Assembly: GCA_003225215.1 (NCBI GenBank)
Contig: QIBC01000064.1
Coordinates: forward strand, 1-32,501
Length of the DNA stretch: 32,501 nt
Direction: 5' to 3'
From: Acidobacteriota bacterium
Lineage (GTDB): Bacteria; Acidobacteriota; Terriglobia; Terriglobales; Acidobacteriaceae
How positions within the stretch are numbered: the first letter of the stretch is position 1; the number at the start of each line of letters is the position of its first letter. A program made the position numbers and the translations under genes. The notes below the pieces were generated by a model. The model was not told where the DNA came from and did not search any database. It saw only the letters and a program-made list of their open reading frames with translations. Below are positions 24,538 to 32,486 of this stretch, piece by piece.

Positions 24538-25293
24538 GTGACGCCCAAGGCTTGGAATTGGCGATTGTGGACTGGATTCGCCTGCAGCTTACTCGCGTTG
24601 TTTGGCTACTTTCTCCTTTTTGAAATCACGCGCACTGCCTTCTGGATCAGCCTGCTGCTCTGCATCGTAGCCGTCATCTTGCTCATTGGCGGGTTGCGGC
24701 GCGCCTACTCCGCACCTGAAGCGTATCGCGGCAAGATCGCCGGCCCGATCCTGGCCACGCTCAGTCTTCTAGTGATTGCGCTATTCGGTTTCGGGCTCTA
24801 TATGATGAAGAGAGCCTACCCTGTCGCCCAGAATGCTCCCCATGTAGGACAAAAGGCTCCTGAATTTTTGCTGACCGATAGCAACGGTGGTGCAGTAAAA
24901 CTTGCAGAGTTGCTCTCTGCACCGCTGCCCGGCACTTCTGCCGGCGCAGCAGCGCCACGCGGCGTATTGCTTGTCTTCTACCGCGGATATTGGTGAAGCT
25001 CCTGCGTCTCCGAGTTACGGAGCATTCAAGCCAAGCTCGACGCCCTTCAACAACTCGGTGTGCGACCAGTGGCCATTAGCGCCGATACACCGGAAGAAAC
25101 GCGCGAGATGTGCCGCAAAGCCGGTATTACCTTTCCAGTTCTTTCCGACGCCAAATTGGAGGCAATCCGCCAGTACGATTTGAAGATCGCAGAGAAGGGA
25201 GAGGGCGGTCGCGAGGCTGGGGGACCGGGAGAGTTCCTGCTCGATCCAAGCGGCACCGTGCGCTGGCGCAAGCTAACCCTCCATCCACATTAG
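24538..25293 (+). CDS. Membrane-anchored redoxin, putative selenoprotein (in-frame UGA)
   Basis: One gene interrupted by UGA at 24994-24996; the same frame continues to TAG at 25291-25293, giving 251 aa with Sec at residue 153. The N-terminus has three transmembrane helices (about 12-29, 34-51 and 70-90), then an AhpC/TSA-like redoxin domain (about 100-251) with APEFLLTDSNGG, VLLVFYRGYW-U-SSC, VRPVAISADTPEE, ITFPVLSD and GEFLLDPSGTVRW. Relatives carry Cys at the U position (FYRGxWCxxC), so UGA falls exactly on the catalytic redox residue, as in UxxC selenoproteins. Both halves keep family motifs, which argues against decay. A 5-bp hairpin starting 12 nt after the UGA fits a bacterial SECIS. 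GTG start with GGAGG at 24529-24533. The alternative is a nonsense mutation or read error. selA/B/C/D are not in the window. Confidence 0.8.
25008..25022 (+). promoter_or_regulatory. Candidate bacterial SECIS hairpin
   Basis: CTCCG (25008-25012), loop AGTTA (25013-25017), CGGAG (25018-25022). The loop begins 16 nt after the UGA and has G as its second base, which fits the published pattern for bacterial SECIS elements (short stem, small loop with an early G, about 16-37 nt from UGA). An alternative outer pairing GAAGCTCC / GGAGC-A-TTC (24995-25002 / 25019-25027) would place UGA at the stem base. Confidence 0.55.
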
Positions 25294-25362
25294 GCTGGCG
25301 CAAGCGCGAGGGGCGCATCCAGTCCGCGGAAAGGGCAGTGCCCACCCATTCGAAACACAACT

Positions 25363-25378
25363 GAAGGTACGAACCTTC
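25363..25378 (+). terminator. Weak hairpin between redoxin and ankyrin genes
   Basis: GAAGGT (25363-25368), loop ACGA, ACCTTC (25373-25378), then TTTCAG. It could terminate the redoxin transcript, but the stem is short and the T-run is only three bases. Confidence 0.35.
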
Positions 25379-25428
25379 TTTCAGCCTGACTCGTGCGGAC
25401 TCCAGGCATGCGATGAAAGGAGATTCGT

Positions 25429-26751
25429 ATGTTTCCTAATCCGCAGGACGCCCTCCCTCTCCCCCTACGGCCCAATCTCGAACAATACAGAAAGCTCGCC
25501 AAGGAACTGGTGAAGGTCTGCAAATCCGGAAATGCTGCTTCCTTATACGAGTGGGTGTCGGAGTGGATCGGTAATCTCGTGCGCCTGAGCGGGTTGGCAA
25601 TCATTCCCCATCTTCCCGTGGAAAATCGAAGATGGATCAACGAGGTAAACGAATTCGCCACGCGGAAGCTGTTCTCTGAGGAAGGCGAATGCACCCTGGC
25701 TAACGCCCAGTTTGTGATTGCCCGTTCCCACGGCTTCATCAGTTGGCCCGGGCTGGCCAAACATATCGAGCAACTTTCGCGAAATAGCTCGGCTGTAGCG
25801 CAATTCGAGCAGGCTGCCGACGCCATCGTCTCCGGAGACCTGCGGACACTGAAGCGGCTTCTGCGCGAAAATCCCAAATTGGTACGCGAGCGTTCGACGC
25901 GCGAACATTGCGCCACGCTTCTCCATTACACATCAGCCAATGGGATCGAAGGATACCGGCAGAAGACGCCCAAGAACATCGTGGAGATTGCCAGGCATCT
26001 GCTGAAGTCCGGAGCGCAGGTGGACGCCGAGGCCGACGTTTACGGCGGCGGATGCACGACGTTGGGCTTGGCGGCGACAAGTGTCCATCCTGAAGTGGCC
26101 GGCGTACAGGAAGCGCTGCTGCAGCTGCTGCTGGACCACGGCGCATTGATGGAAAAAACGAACTTGGCCGGCAACCGGCACTCGGCAGTGATTGCTTGCC
26201 TGGCCAATGGACGTCCCCGCGCGGCAGAGTTTCTCGCTACCCGTGGCGCACAACTCGACCTGGAGAGCGCCGCTGGACTCGGACAAATCGATGTGGTGAA
26301 GACCTTCTTCGATCCCGACGGCAGCCTGAAGCCGCCGGCGACGAAAACACAGTTGCAGAAGGGATTTCTATGGGCCTGCATGTACGGCCGCGAAAACGCC
26401 GTCGTATTTCTCATGGAGCATGGCGCCAATTTCCTCGACCGGGCCGACAGCGGCGCAACCGCCCTGCACTGGGCAGCCGGTGGCGGACACCTAAGCATCG
26501 TCAGACTATTGCTCGATCGCGGTGCGCCGCTGGAAGAAATCAATACTTGGGGCGGCACCGTTCTAGAGCACGCCGGCTGGGGCTTCGAGCACGGCGCGCC
26601 CGACATCGACTTCACTCCAGTGTTCGACGCACTACTCGCCGCAGGCGCCACCATGCGAGGCCGATGGCTACCGTGGCTTAGGAGAGTGAAGGGCCGGTCG
26701 CTCGCGGAAAAGAAGCGCGTTGCCGAGGTACTCCGCCGCTACGCAACTTAG
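25429..26751 (+). CDS. Ankyrin-repeat protein
   Basis: A 440-aa, apparently cytoplasmic protein without a signal peptide. Residues 1-120 form a helical N-terminal part (PLRPNLEQYRKLAKELVK; FVIARSHGFISWPGLAKHI). From about 125 onward come ankyrin units: DLRTLKRLLRENPKL, EIARHLLKSGAQVDAEADVYGGGCTTLGLAA, ALLQLLLDHGALMEKTN, RAAEFLATRGAQLDLESAAGLGQIDVVKTFF, NAVVFLMEHGANFLDRADSGATALHWAAGGGHLSIVRLLLDRGAPL and FDALLAAGATM. Ankyrin arrays bind proteins; the partner is unknown. AAAGGAGA precedes the ATG at good spacing. Confidence 0.88.
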   Translation: MFPNPQDALPLPLRPNLEQYRKLAKELVKVCKSGNAASLYEWVSEWIGNLVRLSGLAIIPHLPVENRRWINEVNEFATRKLFSEEGECTLANAQFVIARSHGFISWPGLAKHIEQLSRNSSAVAQFEQAADAIVSGDLRTLKRLLRENPKLVRERSTREHCATLLHYTSANGIEGYRQKTPKNIVEIARHLLKSGAQVDAEADVYGGGCTTLGLAATSVHPEVAGVQEALLQLLLDHGALMEKTNLAGNRHSAVIACLANGRPRAAEFLATRGAQLDLESAAGLGQIDVVKTFFDPDGSLKPPATKTQLQKGFLWACMYGRENAVVFLMEHGANFLDRADSGATALHWAAGGGHLSIVRLLLDRGAPLEEINTWGGTVLEHAGWGFEHGAPDIDFTPVFDALLAAGATMRGRWLPWLRRVKGRSLAEKKRVAEVLRRYAT

Positions 26752-26794
26752 CAGAACCACCAGCGGTGTCTCGGCCCAGGCGGGTTGTGCCGGT

Positions 26795-28009
26795 TCACCA
26801 CGACAGGCTTACGTTATCTAACCATACGGACTGATTGCCGCCGGAACCTGTGAGGTCGGCCTGGAACGCTACGTCGAGTCCGCTGCCTCCCTGGCCGATG
26901 GCGCCGAAGTTCATGCCCACATCATGGCGGTTGCCGTCGAGTGTTACCGCAACGAAATGAGTTTGTCCGCCGCTGCGCTGGAACTCCCAGGTGAGATGGT
27001 GCCAGGCACCGGCACTGGGCGCAGCGCAGCCAACACCCGTTGAAACCCAGGTTGCGCCGGGAGCATTCCAAACGCGCCAGGTCCCTGATCCGCGGAAGTC
27101 GCATTCCGTGCCGAAGATGTATTTGCTGCCGCCGGTGGTCTGATTGACGTCGAACTCGAGCGCTTGCCCGCTGGAAACGGAGTCAAGGTAGAAATCCAGA
27201 TCATATTTCAAGTTCTGCGCTTCGTCGTGTGAGCCGAGCTCGCGCCAGAACAGGGCCGCGCCCCAGGGCGTGCCGCCAATGTCGAAGCGAGCGGCAGCTC
27301 CGCTGAGGGAAGGAGAGCTTACGCCCTCCACCATGGCGTGTGCGGTATTAGGGCCGTTACCGGCAGCGCCTGCGCAGACATCGCAGTTGTCCCAACCCGG
27401 TTGCGTCTGGATCTGAGCGGCATTAGCCGCAGGTGCAGGAGCCGGAGCCGCCGGAACCGGAGCAGGCGGTGCGCTGGGAGCTGCGCTTCCCTGAACCATG
27501 ACATGCACCGGAGCCGACTTATAAACGTTCCCATTTTGGTCCCAAGCCTGGGCAACCATCGTGTGAGTGCCTGCCGGGAGCTGCAGGGCGGTATTGATCT
27601 GCGAGGAATCTGCCTGAAAGCTCATCGCGTTATCCACATACAGCTGAATGGAGCTGATCGCCGTAGGCCCAACCACGCCGGCGGAAACCTGGGCTGGAGA
27701 GCCTACGCTGGCGCCCTCTACGGGTGAGCTGATCACAACTTGCGTCGAGCCATCGGAGGGAGTCGCCGGCACCGGAGGAGGTGCAGGAGGATTCGTGGGA
27801 GTTGTACTCCCTGCTGAGCTGCCTCCGGTGCTTCCCGAACTGGCGCCTGGAGTTGTTGTTGTTCCAGGCGCTGGACTACTGCTGCCGGTGGCAAGATTTG
27901 TGCTCGTCAAAGTTCCCGCGGAATTTTTATAGCCGCTCGAGCCGCCACATCCGACGATCGCAGCAATAAGAATAAGACATAGAGAAAGTGTAGAAACGCC
28001 CTGTCGCAT
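26795..28009 (-). CDS. Lipoprotein with Ig-like domain and C-terminal beta-sandwich
   Basis: A 404-aa predicted lipoprotein: signal peptide and lipobox AIVG-C21, then a long Gly/Ser/Thr/Pro linker (about 25-85), an Ig-like domain (about 88-170, VVISSPVEGASVGSPAQVSAGV ... LYVDNAMSFQADSSQINTALQLPAGTHTMVAQAWDQNGN), a Pro/Ala linker (about 172-195), and a C-terminal domain (about 200-404) that looks like a jelly-roll lectin or LamG fold (YDLDFYLDSVSSGQALEFDVNQ, HHLTWEFQRSGGQTHFVAVTLDGN, DVAFQADLTGSG). It probably binds sugars or protein at the surface; this is inference. GGAGG lies 4 nt before the ATG. Confidence 0.75.
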   Translation of the reverse strand: MRQGVSTLSLCLILIAAIVGCGGSSGYKNSAGTLTSTNLATGSSSPAPGTTTTPGASSGSTGGSSAGSTTPTNPPAPPPVPATPSDGSTQVVISSPVEGASVGSPAQVSAGVVGPTAISSIQLYVDNAMSFQADSSQINTALQLPAGTHTMVAQAWDQNGNVYKSAPVHVMVQGSAAPSAPPAPVPAAPAPAPAANAAQIQTQPGWDNCDVCAGAAGNGPNTAHAMVEGVSSPSLSGAAARFDIGGTPWGAALFWRELGSHDEAQNLKYDLDFYLDSVSSGQALEFDVNQTTGGSKYIFGTECDFRGSGTWRVWNAPGATWVSTGVGCAAPSAGAWHHLTWEFQRSGGQTHFVAVTLDGNRHDVGMNFGAIGQGGSGLDVAFQADLTGSGGNQSVWLDNVSLSW

Positions 28010-28223
28010 TCAGCCTCCGCTAACAATGGCTGGCCGCTGCCGCGACCAGTCCCTTTACGGGAAGCTATGGACGCATCTACTCTGCTCACATTAGAGAAAC
28101 TCCTTAGGGCTTCTAAGTATCCCGCCTGAGTGGTATTAAGCCGATGGCCCGTGACCCTAATCCTTGAGACAAGATTCGGACGGGCCCACTTTGCGCAACT
28201 CCGCTTTTCAGGCGTTAAACCGA

Positions 28224-28961
28224 TTACGGACGATCTGAATGGACCTGGAAGACGAGGAAGTAGTCCTCGCGGTCGGTTTTTACAAAATCATATTGCTCGA
28301 TGAGGCGATAGCCGGCCTGTGCAGCTTCCTTGATCACAACATCCTTCTGGATGCCATGATCCTCGCCATTGCCGTTGCGATCGATAATGCCGATACGCGC
28401 GCCACTTCGAAGCGACTTGCGCAGGTTCTGCAGCAGGAGGATCGGCGCTGCGATTTCGTGGTAGGTCTTGAGTATCAAAACGGAATCCACGCTGTTGGGA
28501 GGCAGCTTCGGATCGTCCGGAGTGCTCAAGATGGTACAAACGGCGCGCATTCCTTCTTTGCGTACCCGCTCGTCTATGTATTTGATCGATTCGGGATTGA
28601 TGTCCACGGCATAGACAGTACCGTCCTCCCCAACGCGTTTTGCCGCCCTCACAGTGAACCAGCCCGAGCCGGCTCCGATATCTGCAACACTGCTAGCCGG
28701 GTGAATATCAAGAATGTCCATCACACGCTGGACCTGTAGCTTCTTGTCACGATCCGGATTCTCGAAGATTGACAGGTCTCCGCTGTAGGGCGTGCTCGTC
28801 TTTCGGGGCTCGGCTGGTTGAGGTGCGACCGTTTGCGCAGCTAAAGTTGGGAGCGGACGTCCCTGAAATGGAACTGCAAGAAGAACGATTGCGGTCAGAC
28901 AAGCCCGAATGAAGAAGTCGCAGAGTAGCTTGCGAATTGGTAAGTTCTGTCGAGCTCGCAT
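28224..28961 (-). CDS. Exported class I SAM-dependent methyltransferase
   Basis: 245 aa from ATG 28961, which gives a basic N-terminus and a hydrophobic export signal (LLCDFFIRACLTAIVLLAVPF). An upstream ATG at 29021 is in frame but would place 20 residues in front. The catalytic part has the SAM-binding motif I VADIGAGSGWFTVRAAKRVG, motif II TVYAVDINPESIKYI, and VLILKTYHEIAAPILLLQNLRKSLRSGARIGIIDRNG, i.e. a Methyltransf_25/UbiE-type Rossmann fold. The segment before it, FENPDRDKKLQVQRVMDILDI, is found in secreted methyltransferases of this kind. The substrate is unknown; periplasmic SAM supply is a puzzle. Confidence 0.8.
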   Translation of the reverse strand: MRARQNLPIRKLLCDFFIRACLTAIVLLAVPFQGRPLPTLAAQTVAPQPAEPRKTSTPYSGDLSIFENPDRDKKLQVQRVMDILDIHPASSVADIGAGSGWFTVRAAKRVGEDGTVYAVDINPESIKYIDERVRKEGMRAVCTILSTPDDPKLPPNSVDSVLILKTYHEIAAPILLLQNLRKSLRSGARIGIIDRNGNGEDHGIQKDVVIKEAAQAGYRLIEQYDFVKTDREDYFLVFQVHSDRP

Positions 28962-29142
28962 GTTCTTCACGGTGCAGGCCAAACCAGTGTAGAGGATGTG
29001 AAAGGCAGCAGGAAAATGCATTCGTCAGACAGCTGGGGCAGTTGGATGGAAACTGAGGAATGCAAGCCACTGGTCCCGCTTTTTTGACATGTGATTCGAC
29101 CGTTCAGCATCCTGAACCATGAGAATGAACGTGGAGCCTCCA

Positions 29143-29961
29143 ATGCCTACGCAAGCAGAAAAAGGAAGAGTCTTCCGCGCGCTGCATCAGCGAGATCGCG
29201 GTTTCATCATTCCTAATCCGTGGGATGCCGGGACTGCGCGATTGCTGCAGTCGCTGGGATTCGAGGCGCTCGCCACTACGAGCGCGGGATTTGCATTCTC
29301 TATTGGTAAGGCTGATGGAGCGGTCGATCGGGAAACGATGCTTGCGCACGCTGCCGCCCTGGTCGCTGCCACTGAGGTTCCGGTCAGTGCTGATCTGGAA
29401 AATGGGTACGCCGACAAACCACTTGAAGTCGCAGAGACGATTCGCCTCGCTGCGCAAACCGGCCTTGCGGGCTGCTCCGTCGAGGACGTACCTCAAGGTC
29501 GCGGGAAGGCTCCATACGAGATTCCTCTGGCGGCCGAGAGAGTACGTGCGGCCGCCGAGGCTGCGCATTCTCTGGCGTTCCCGTTCACTTTAACTGCGCG
29601 GGCGGAGAACTTCATCGTGGGACGTCCTGAACTGCGCGATACGATTGCGCGGCTGCAGGCATTCCAGGAAGCCGGCGCCGATGTGCTCTTCGCCCCGGGA
29701 CTGAAGACTAAAGAGGATATCCGCGCAGTAGTTCGATCCGTCGATCGTCCGATCAATGTCATTATGGGACTCGAAGGTGTGCAATTAAGTCTCGCGGATC
29801 TGTCGGAGCTCGGAGTGAAGCGAGTCAGCGTTGGCAGCGCGCTGGCGCGGTCCGCGATGGGCGCGTTCCTCCGCGCTGCGCGGGAGATGGAGGCGCAAGG
29901 AACGTTTACATTCGCCGAGGATGCAGTGAAGTATGCGGATTTGAATGCGATGTTTGGGTGA
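29143..29961 (+). CDS. Isocitrate lyase/PEP mutase superfamily enzyme
   Basis: 272 aa from ATG 29143, with GTGGAG at 29131-29136; ATGs at 29119 and 29125 lack this. A (beta/alpha)8 enzyme with GFIIPNPWDAGTARLLQSLGFEALATTSAGFA, the metal-binding VSADLENGYAD, GCSVED, LTARAENF, FAPGLKTKEDI and a substrate-loop GVKRVSVGSAL near the end. It lacks the isocitrate lyase KKCGH motif, so it is probably a C-C or C-P lyase relative such as an oxaloacetate decarboxylase or carboxyphosphonoenolpyruvate mutase-like enzyme; the substrate is unassigned. Divergent from the methyltransferase gene. Confidence 0.87.
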   Translation: MPTQAEKGRVFRALHQRDRGFIIPNPWDAGTARLLQSLGFEALATTSAGFAFSIGKADGAVDRETMLAHAAALVAATEVPVSADLENGYADKPLEVAETIRLAAQTGLAGCSVEDVPQGRGKAPYEIPLAAERVRAAAEAAHSLAFPFTLTARAENFIVGRPELRDTIARLQAFQEAGADVLFAPGLKTKEDIRAVVRSVDRPINVIMGLEGVQLSLADLSELGVKRVSVGSALARSAMGAFLRAAREMEAQGTFTFAEDAVKYADLNAMFG

Positions 29962-30005
29962 CGGCACCGGAACAAACCGTCAGAAAGAACGATACCGGCC
30001 GCTTC

Positions 30006-30344
30006 CTATCCGGGAGGCCAGCTTAGAGGACGTCCGCCCAGCAGATGCAAATGGAGATGAAAAACCGACTGTCCTGCGCCGGGACCAACATTGAACACGG
30101 TTCGATAGCCGTTCTCGATCTTGCGATCGCGGGCGATCTGCGCCGCTACGAGATGAAGTTTGCCAATGATCGGAGCGTCTTCAGCGTTTGCCTCCCTAAC
30201 TCCAACGATGTGTCTCTTCGGAATGATTAAGACGTGCGTGGGAGCCTGTGGCTTGATGTCTTCAAACACCAGGGTTTCATCGTCTTCATAAACTTTCTTC
30301 GTGGGAATTTCACCGCTGATCATACGGCAGAAAAGGCAGTCCAT
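30006..30344 (-). CDS. HIT family hydrolase
   Basis: A 112-aa HINT-branch nucleotide hydrolase/transferase. CLFC (3-6) and further His residues could bind zinc. ISGEIPTKKVYEDDETLVFEDIKPQAPTHVLIIPKRHI is the typical N-terminal half, and HLHLHLLGG (about 96-104) is the histidine triad with its catalytic His. AGGA lies 8 nt before the ATG. The cellular substrate is unknown. Confidence 0.93.
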   Translation of the reverse strand: MDCLFCRMISGEIPTKKVYEDDETLVFEDIKPQAPTHVLIIPKRHIVGVREANAEDAPIIGKLHLVAAQIARDRKIENGYRTVFNVGPGAGQSVFHLHLHLLGGRPLSWPPG

Positions 30345-30422
30345 TCGCGTTCCTCTTCAATCCGATCTGCATGGTAGAGACACAGCATGCTGCGTTTGTA
30401 CGAGGCAGCTGGGGACTGACCT

Positions 30423-31166
30423 CTAGTCTAATCGCACGAGAAAGACTCCGCCCTCCGGAGTCGTGACGCTGTGTGAAATCCCTTCGGCCAATTCGCGGTC
30501 GTCGTTCTGCACGCGTATGCGAACCCATTCGCCCGTTGGGCCCGCAAACTCAAGGACGTTCGTCGGGTGGTAGCGGTCGATTACCGACTGTTTCATCTGC
30601 AGGGCAGCTTCACGAGTATCGAAGGCGCCAATCTGTACCGCCCATTTCCCACCACTATCGAGAGGCGCCGGAGTCGCGATTAATTCGAGTTTCACCCAGG
30701 CTGTGCCCGGTCCCCATACATCGACAGCTTTGGCCGCAGCCAGCGACAGATCAATGATGCGCTCGCCAATGAATGGACCGCGGTCGGTAATGCGCACCAC
30801 AGCGGAACCGCCTGTCTTCACATTCGTCACACGAACCACACTGTTAAGCGGTAACGTTCGGTGCGCGGCGGTCATGGCATTCATGTCATAAAGTTGGCCA
30901 TTCGATCCGCGACGGTTGTGGTACGGAGCTCCGTACCAACTCGCCAGTCCCAATTGCGTGTATAACTTTTCGCTTGGAGTAACAGGAAGCGGTGTCTTCG
31001 CGATGGTTGTATCGCGACTTTCACGCGAAGGCGCCGGCGTTGTGGTTACGGTCGGATGCGGAGGGAGGTCGGGTGGAGGTGGAACGCTCACCGCCGCTTC
31101 CTTATGCCCGCAGCCGGCGAGTAGCGCCAAGAACAGCGTCGGTAGGAAAAGGTGAGTGAATTTCAT
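30423..31166 (-). CDS. rlpA: RlpA-like septal lipoprotein with SPOR domain
   Basis: A 247-aa lipoprotein: signal peptide with lipobox LLAG-C18, a Pro/Thr-rich linker (about 25-65), the double-psi beta-barrel RlpA domain (about 72-160, GLASWYGAPYHNRRGSNGQLYDMNAMTAAHRTLPLNSVVRVTN and RITDRGPF with the catalytic Asp) and a C-terminal SPOR domain (about 172-247, GGKWAVQIGAFDTREAAL). RlpA is a lytic transglycosylase of denuded septal glycan, and SPOR brings it to the septum, which ties it functionally to the dcw genes. It overlaps the upstream small gene by ATGA, implying coupled translation. Confidence 0.93.
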   Translation of the reverse strand: MKFTHLFLPTLFLALLAGCGHKEAAVSVPPPPDLPPHPTVTTTPAPSRESRDTTIAKTPLPVTPSEKLYTQLGLASWYGAPYHNRRGSNGQLYDMNAMTAAHRTLPLNSVVRVTNVKTGGSAVVRITDRGPFIGERIIDLSLAAAKAVDVWGPGTAWVKLELIATPAPLDSGGKWAVQIGAFDTREAALQMKQSVIDRYHPTNVLEFAGPTGEWVRIRVQNDDRELAEGISHSVTTPEGGVFLVRLD

Positions 31167-31378
31167 TTCTGCTGCGGGGCCGATTTCTTAGAGTCGTCCA
31201 ACCGATCAGCAAGCTTTTGCAGTTCCTGGGCAACGTTGCGCAGAGCTTGCGTTCCTTCGGTTCGCACCTTTGGTATCACGTTGTCGTTCAAGTGCTGGAC
31301 CGCATTCCTGATCTCCTGCTCAATCTTAGATGCTGCTTCATTCAGCTTGCGTTTGGTCCGGTCGAAATCCGAAGGCAT
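31163..31378 (-). CDS. Small helical hypothetical protein
   Basis: A 71-aa charged protein, predicted all-helical with heptad-like spacing (FDRTKRKLNEAASKIEQEIRNAVQHLND ... LRNVAQELQKLADRLDDS). The Shine-Dalgarno GAGGTGAT is 4 nt from the ATG, strong evidence of translation, and the stop overlaps the rlpA start by 4 nt. No family is recognised; it may be a cytoplasmic partner or regulator of rlpA expression. Confidence 0.7.
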   Translation of the reverse strand: MPSDFDRTKRKLNEAASKIEQEIRNAVQHLNDNVIPKVRTEGTQALRNVAQELQKLADRLDDSKKSAPQQK

Positions 31379-31455
31379 AAATCACCTCGATGTTTGGATT
31401 ATGAACGGTGGATGTGGTGAGACGCAATCGAATGAAGCTAGAAAAGAAAGAGCGA

Positions 31456-31629
31456 TTTTCACCACGGAGGCACGGAGAACACGGAGAACAGCCCAAATTG
31501 ACCACAACGGGCACGAAGTATCACTCCGGAATTGTGGCGAACTAATTCCTGACTACCTTTGTGATTGTTCGTGTCCTTGGTGGTTTGATCCGGCTTTTTC
31601 CCTGTGTTCTCTGTGTCTCCGTGGTGAAA
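31456..31629 (+). repeat. Long imperfect palindrome (CACGGAG type) upstream of fabI
   Basis: The left arm (31456-31493) starts TTTTCACCACGGAGGCACG; the right arm (31592-31629) ends TGTCTCCGTGGTGAAA. Inside it, a second pair (about 31501-31517 and 31569-31583) is also inverted and similar (ACCACAACGGGCACGAA against its complement). The total element is about 174 nt, a longer relative of the one at 13374-13505. It fills most of the 290-nt space between the small helical gene and fabI. Confidence 0.8.
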
Positions 31630-31668
31630 TTGGCTCTGATATTCTTAGAAGTTTTCCCGGAGCACTTG

Positions 31669-32436
31669 ATGATCAACATGCAGGGTCGAGTAGCGATCGT
31701 TTTTGGAATTGCGAATAAGCGCAGTATTGCGTGGGCGATCGCGCAGAAGTTGCAGGCAGCGGGGGCGACGCTGGCGATCACCTATCAAAATGAGCGCCTC
31801 GCGCAGGAGGCGAAAGACCTTATAGAAGCTCTTCCGGGAGCGGCTGCATTCCAGTGCGACGTTTCGAACGACGTGGAGATCAATCAGCTCTTCGAGCAGC
31901 TCAAGTCCCGTTATGGCAAGCTGCATACGCTCGTTCACAGCGTGGCGTATGCTCCCGCGGACGAATTGAAGAATGACTTTATCTTCACAACGCGTGAAGG
32001 TTTTCGAATTGCGCATGATGTTAGCGTGTATTCGCTGATCGCCGTCGCTCGCGCCGCCGCGCCGCTCATGACTGAAGGCGGAAGCGTGATCACGCTTACT
32101 TATTACGGTGCAGAAAAAGTGGTGCCGCGCTACAACGTGATGGGCGTTGCTAAAGCTGCGCTTGAAGCTTCCGTTCGGTATCTGGCCGCTGACCTGGGGC
32201 AGCAAAAGATACGTGTAAACGCTATTTCCGCTGGTCCCATCAAGACGCTAGCCGCGCGCGGAATCTCTGGCCTGGGAGACATGTTGAAAGCGCACGCGGA
32301 GCGCGCACCGCTGAAGCGCAATGTGGAAACGAGCGAGGTAGGCGATGCCGCGCTCTACCTCGCCTCCGATCTGAGCACGGGAATCACCGGCGACACGATT
32401 TACGTGGATTGCGGGTACAACATCATGGGGTTTTGA
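31669..32436 (+). CDS. fabI: Enoyl-[acyl-carrier-protein] reductase FabI
   Basis: NADH-dependent enoyl-ACP reductase of fatty acid elongation (type II), 255 aa. It shows the SDR-like pattern GIANKRSIAWAIA, LVHSVAYAPADELK, TLTYYGAEKVVPRYNVMGVAKAALE with the Tyr-(x6)-Lys pair of FabI, and VNAISAGPIKTLAARGI. GGAG at 31659-31662 is 6 nt before the chosen ATG; an ATG at 31678 is the alternative. The frame is open back into the upstream palindrome to 31561, but that part is repeat sequence, not FabI. Confidence 0.95.
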   Translation: MINMQGRVAIVFGIANKRSIAWAIAQKLQAAGATLAITYQNERLAQEAKDLIEALPGAAAFQCDVSNDVEINQLFEQLKSRYGKLHTLVHSVAYAPADELKNDFIFTTREGFRIAHDVSVYSLIAVARAAAPLMTEGGSVITLTYYGAEKVVPRYNVMGVAKAALEASVRYLAADLGQQKIRVNAISAGPIKTLAARGISGLGDMLKAHAERAPLKRNVETSEVGDAALYLASDLSTGITGDTIYVDCGYNIMGF

Positions 32437-32439
32437 TAC

Positions 32440-32468
32440 AGCTACTGGCTGCTGGCTTCTAGCTACTG
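32440..32468 (+). repeat. Stuttering repeat after fabI (AGCTACTGG type)
   Basis: AGCTACTGG, CTGCTGG and CTTCTAGCTACTG repeat the same unit with small changes directly after the fabI stop. It belongs to the class seen at 760-835 and 10775-10850, although the unit differs. Confidence 0.4.
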
Positions 32469-32486
32469 AAGAATCAGCGTCACATA

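Noticed and set aside
25060-25293. Independent small gene starting at ATG/GTG inside the redoxin region
   Set aside because: It is in the same frame as the upstream half and continues its fold, and it has no Shine-Dalgarno. It is the second half of the UGA-interrupted gene.
26040-26654. - strand frame of 204 aa opposite the ankyrin gene
   Set aside because: The + strand frame has clear ankyrin repeats and a Shine-Dalgarno; this is its shadow.
28010-28223. Possible small gene between the lipoprotein and methyltransferase genes
   Set aside because: No frame with start, ribosome site and plausible composition; I see nothing clear there.
31152-31718. + strand frame of 188 aa between rlpA and fabI
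   Set aside because: It runs opposite the small helical gene and then through the palindrome (FTTEARRTRR peptide), a repeat-derived mirage.
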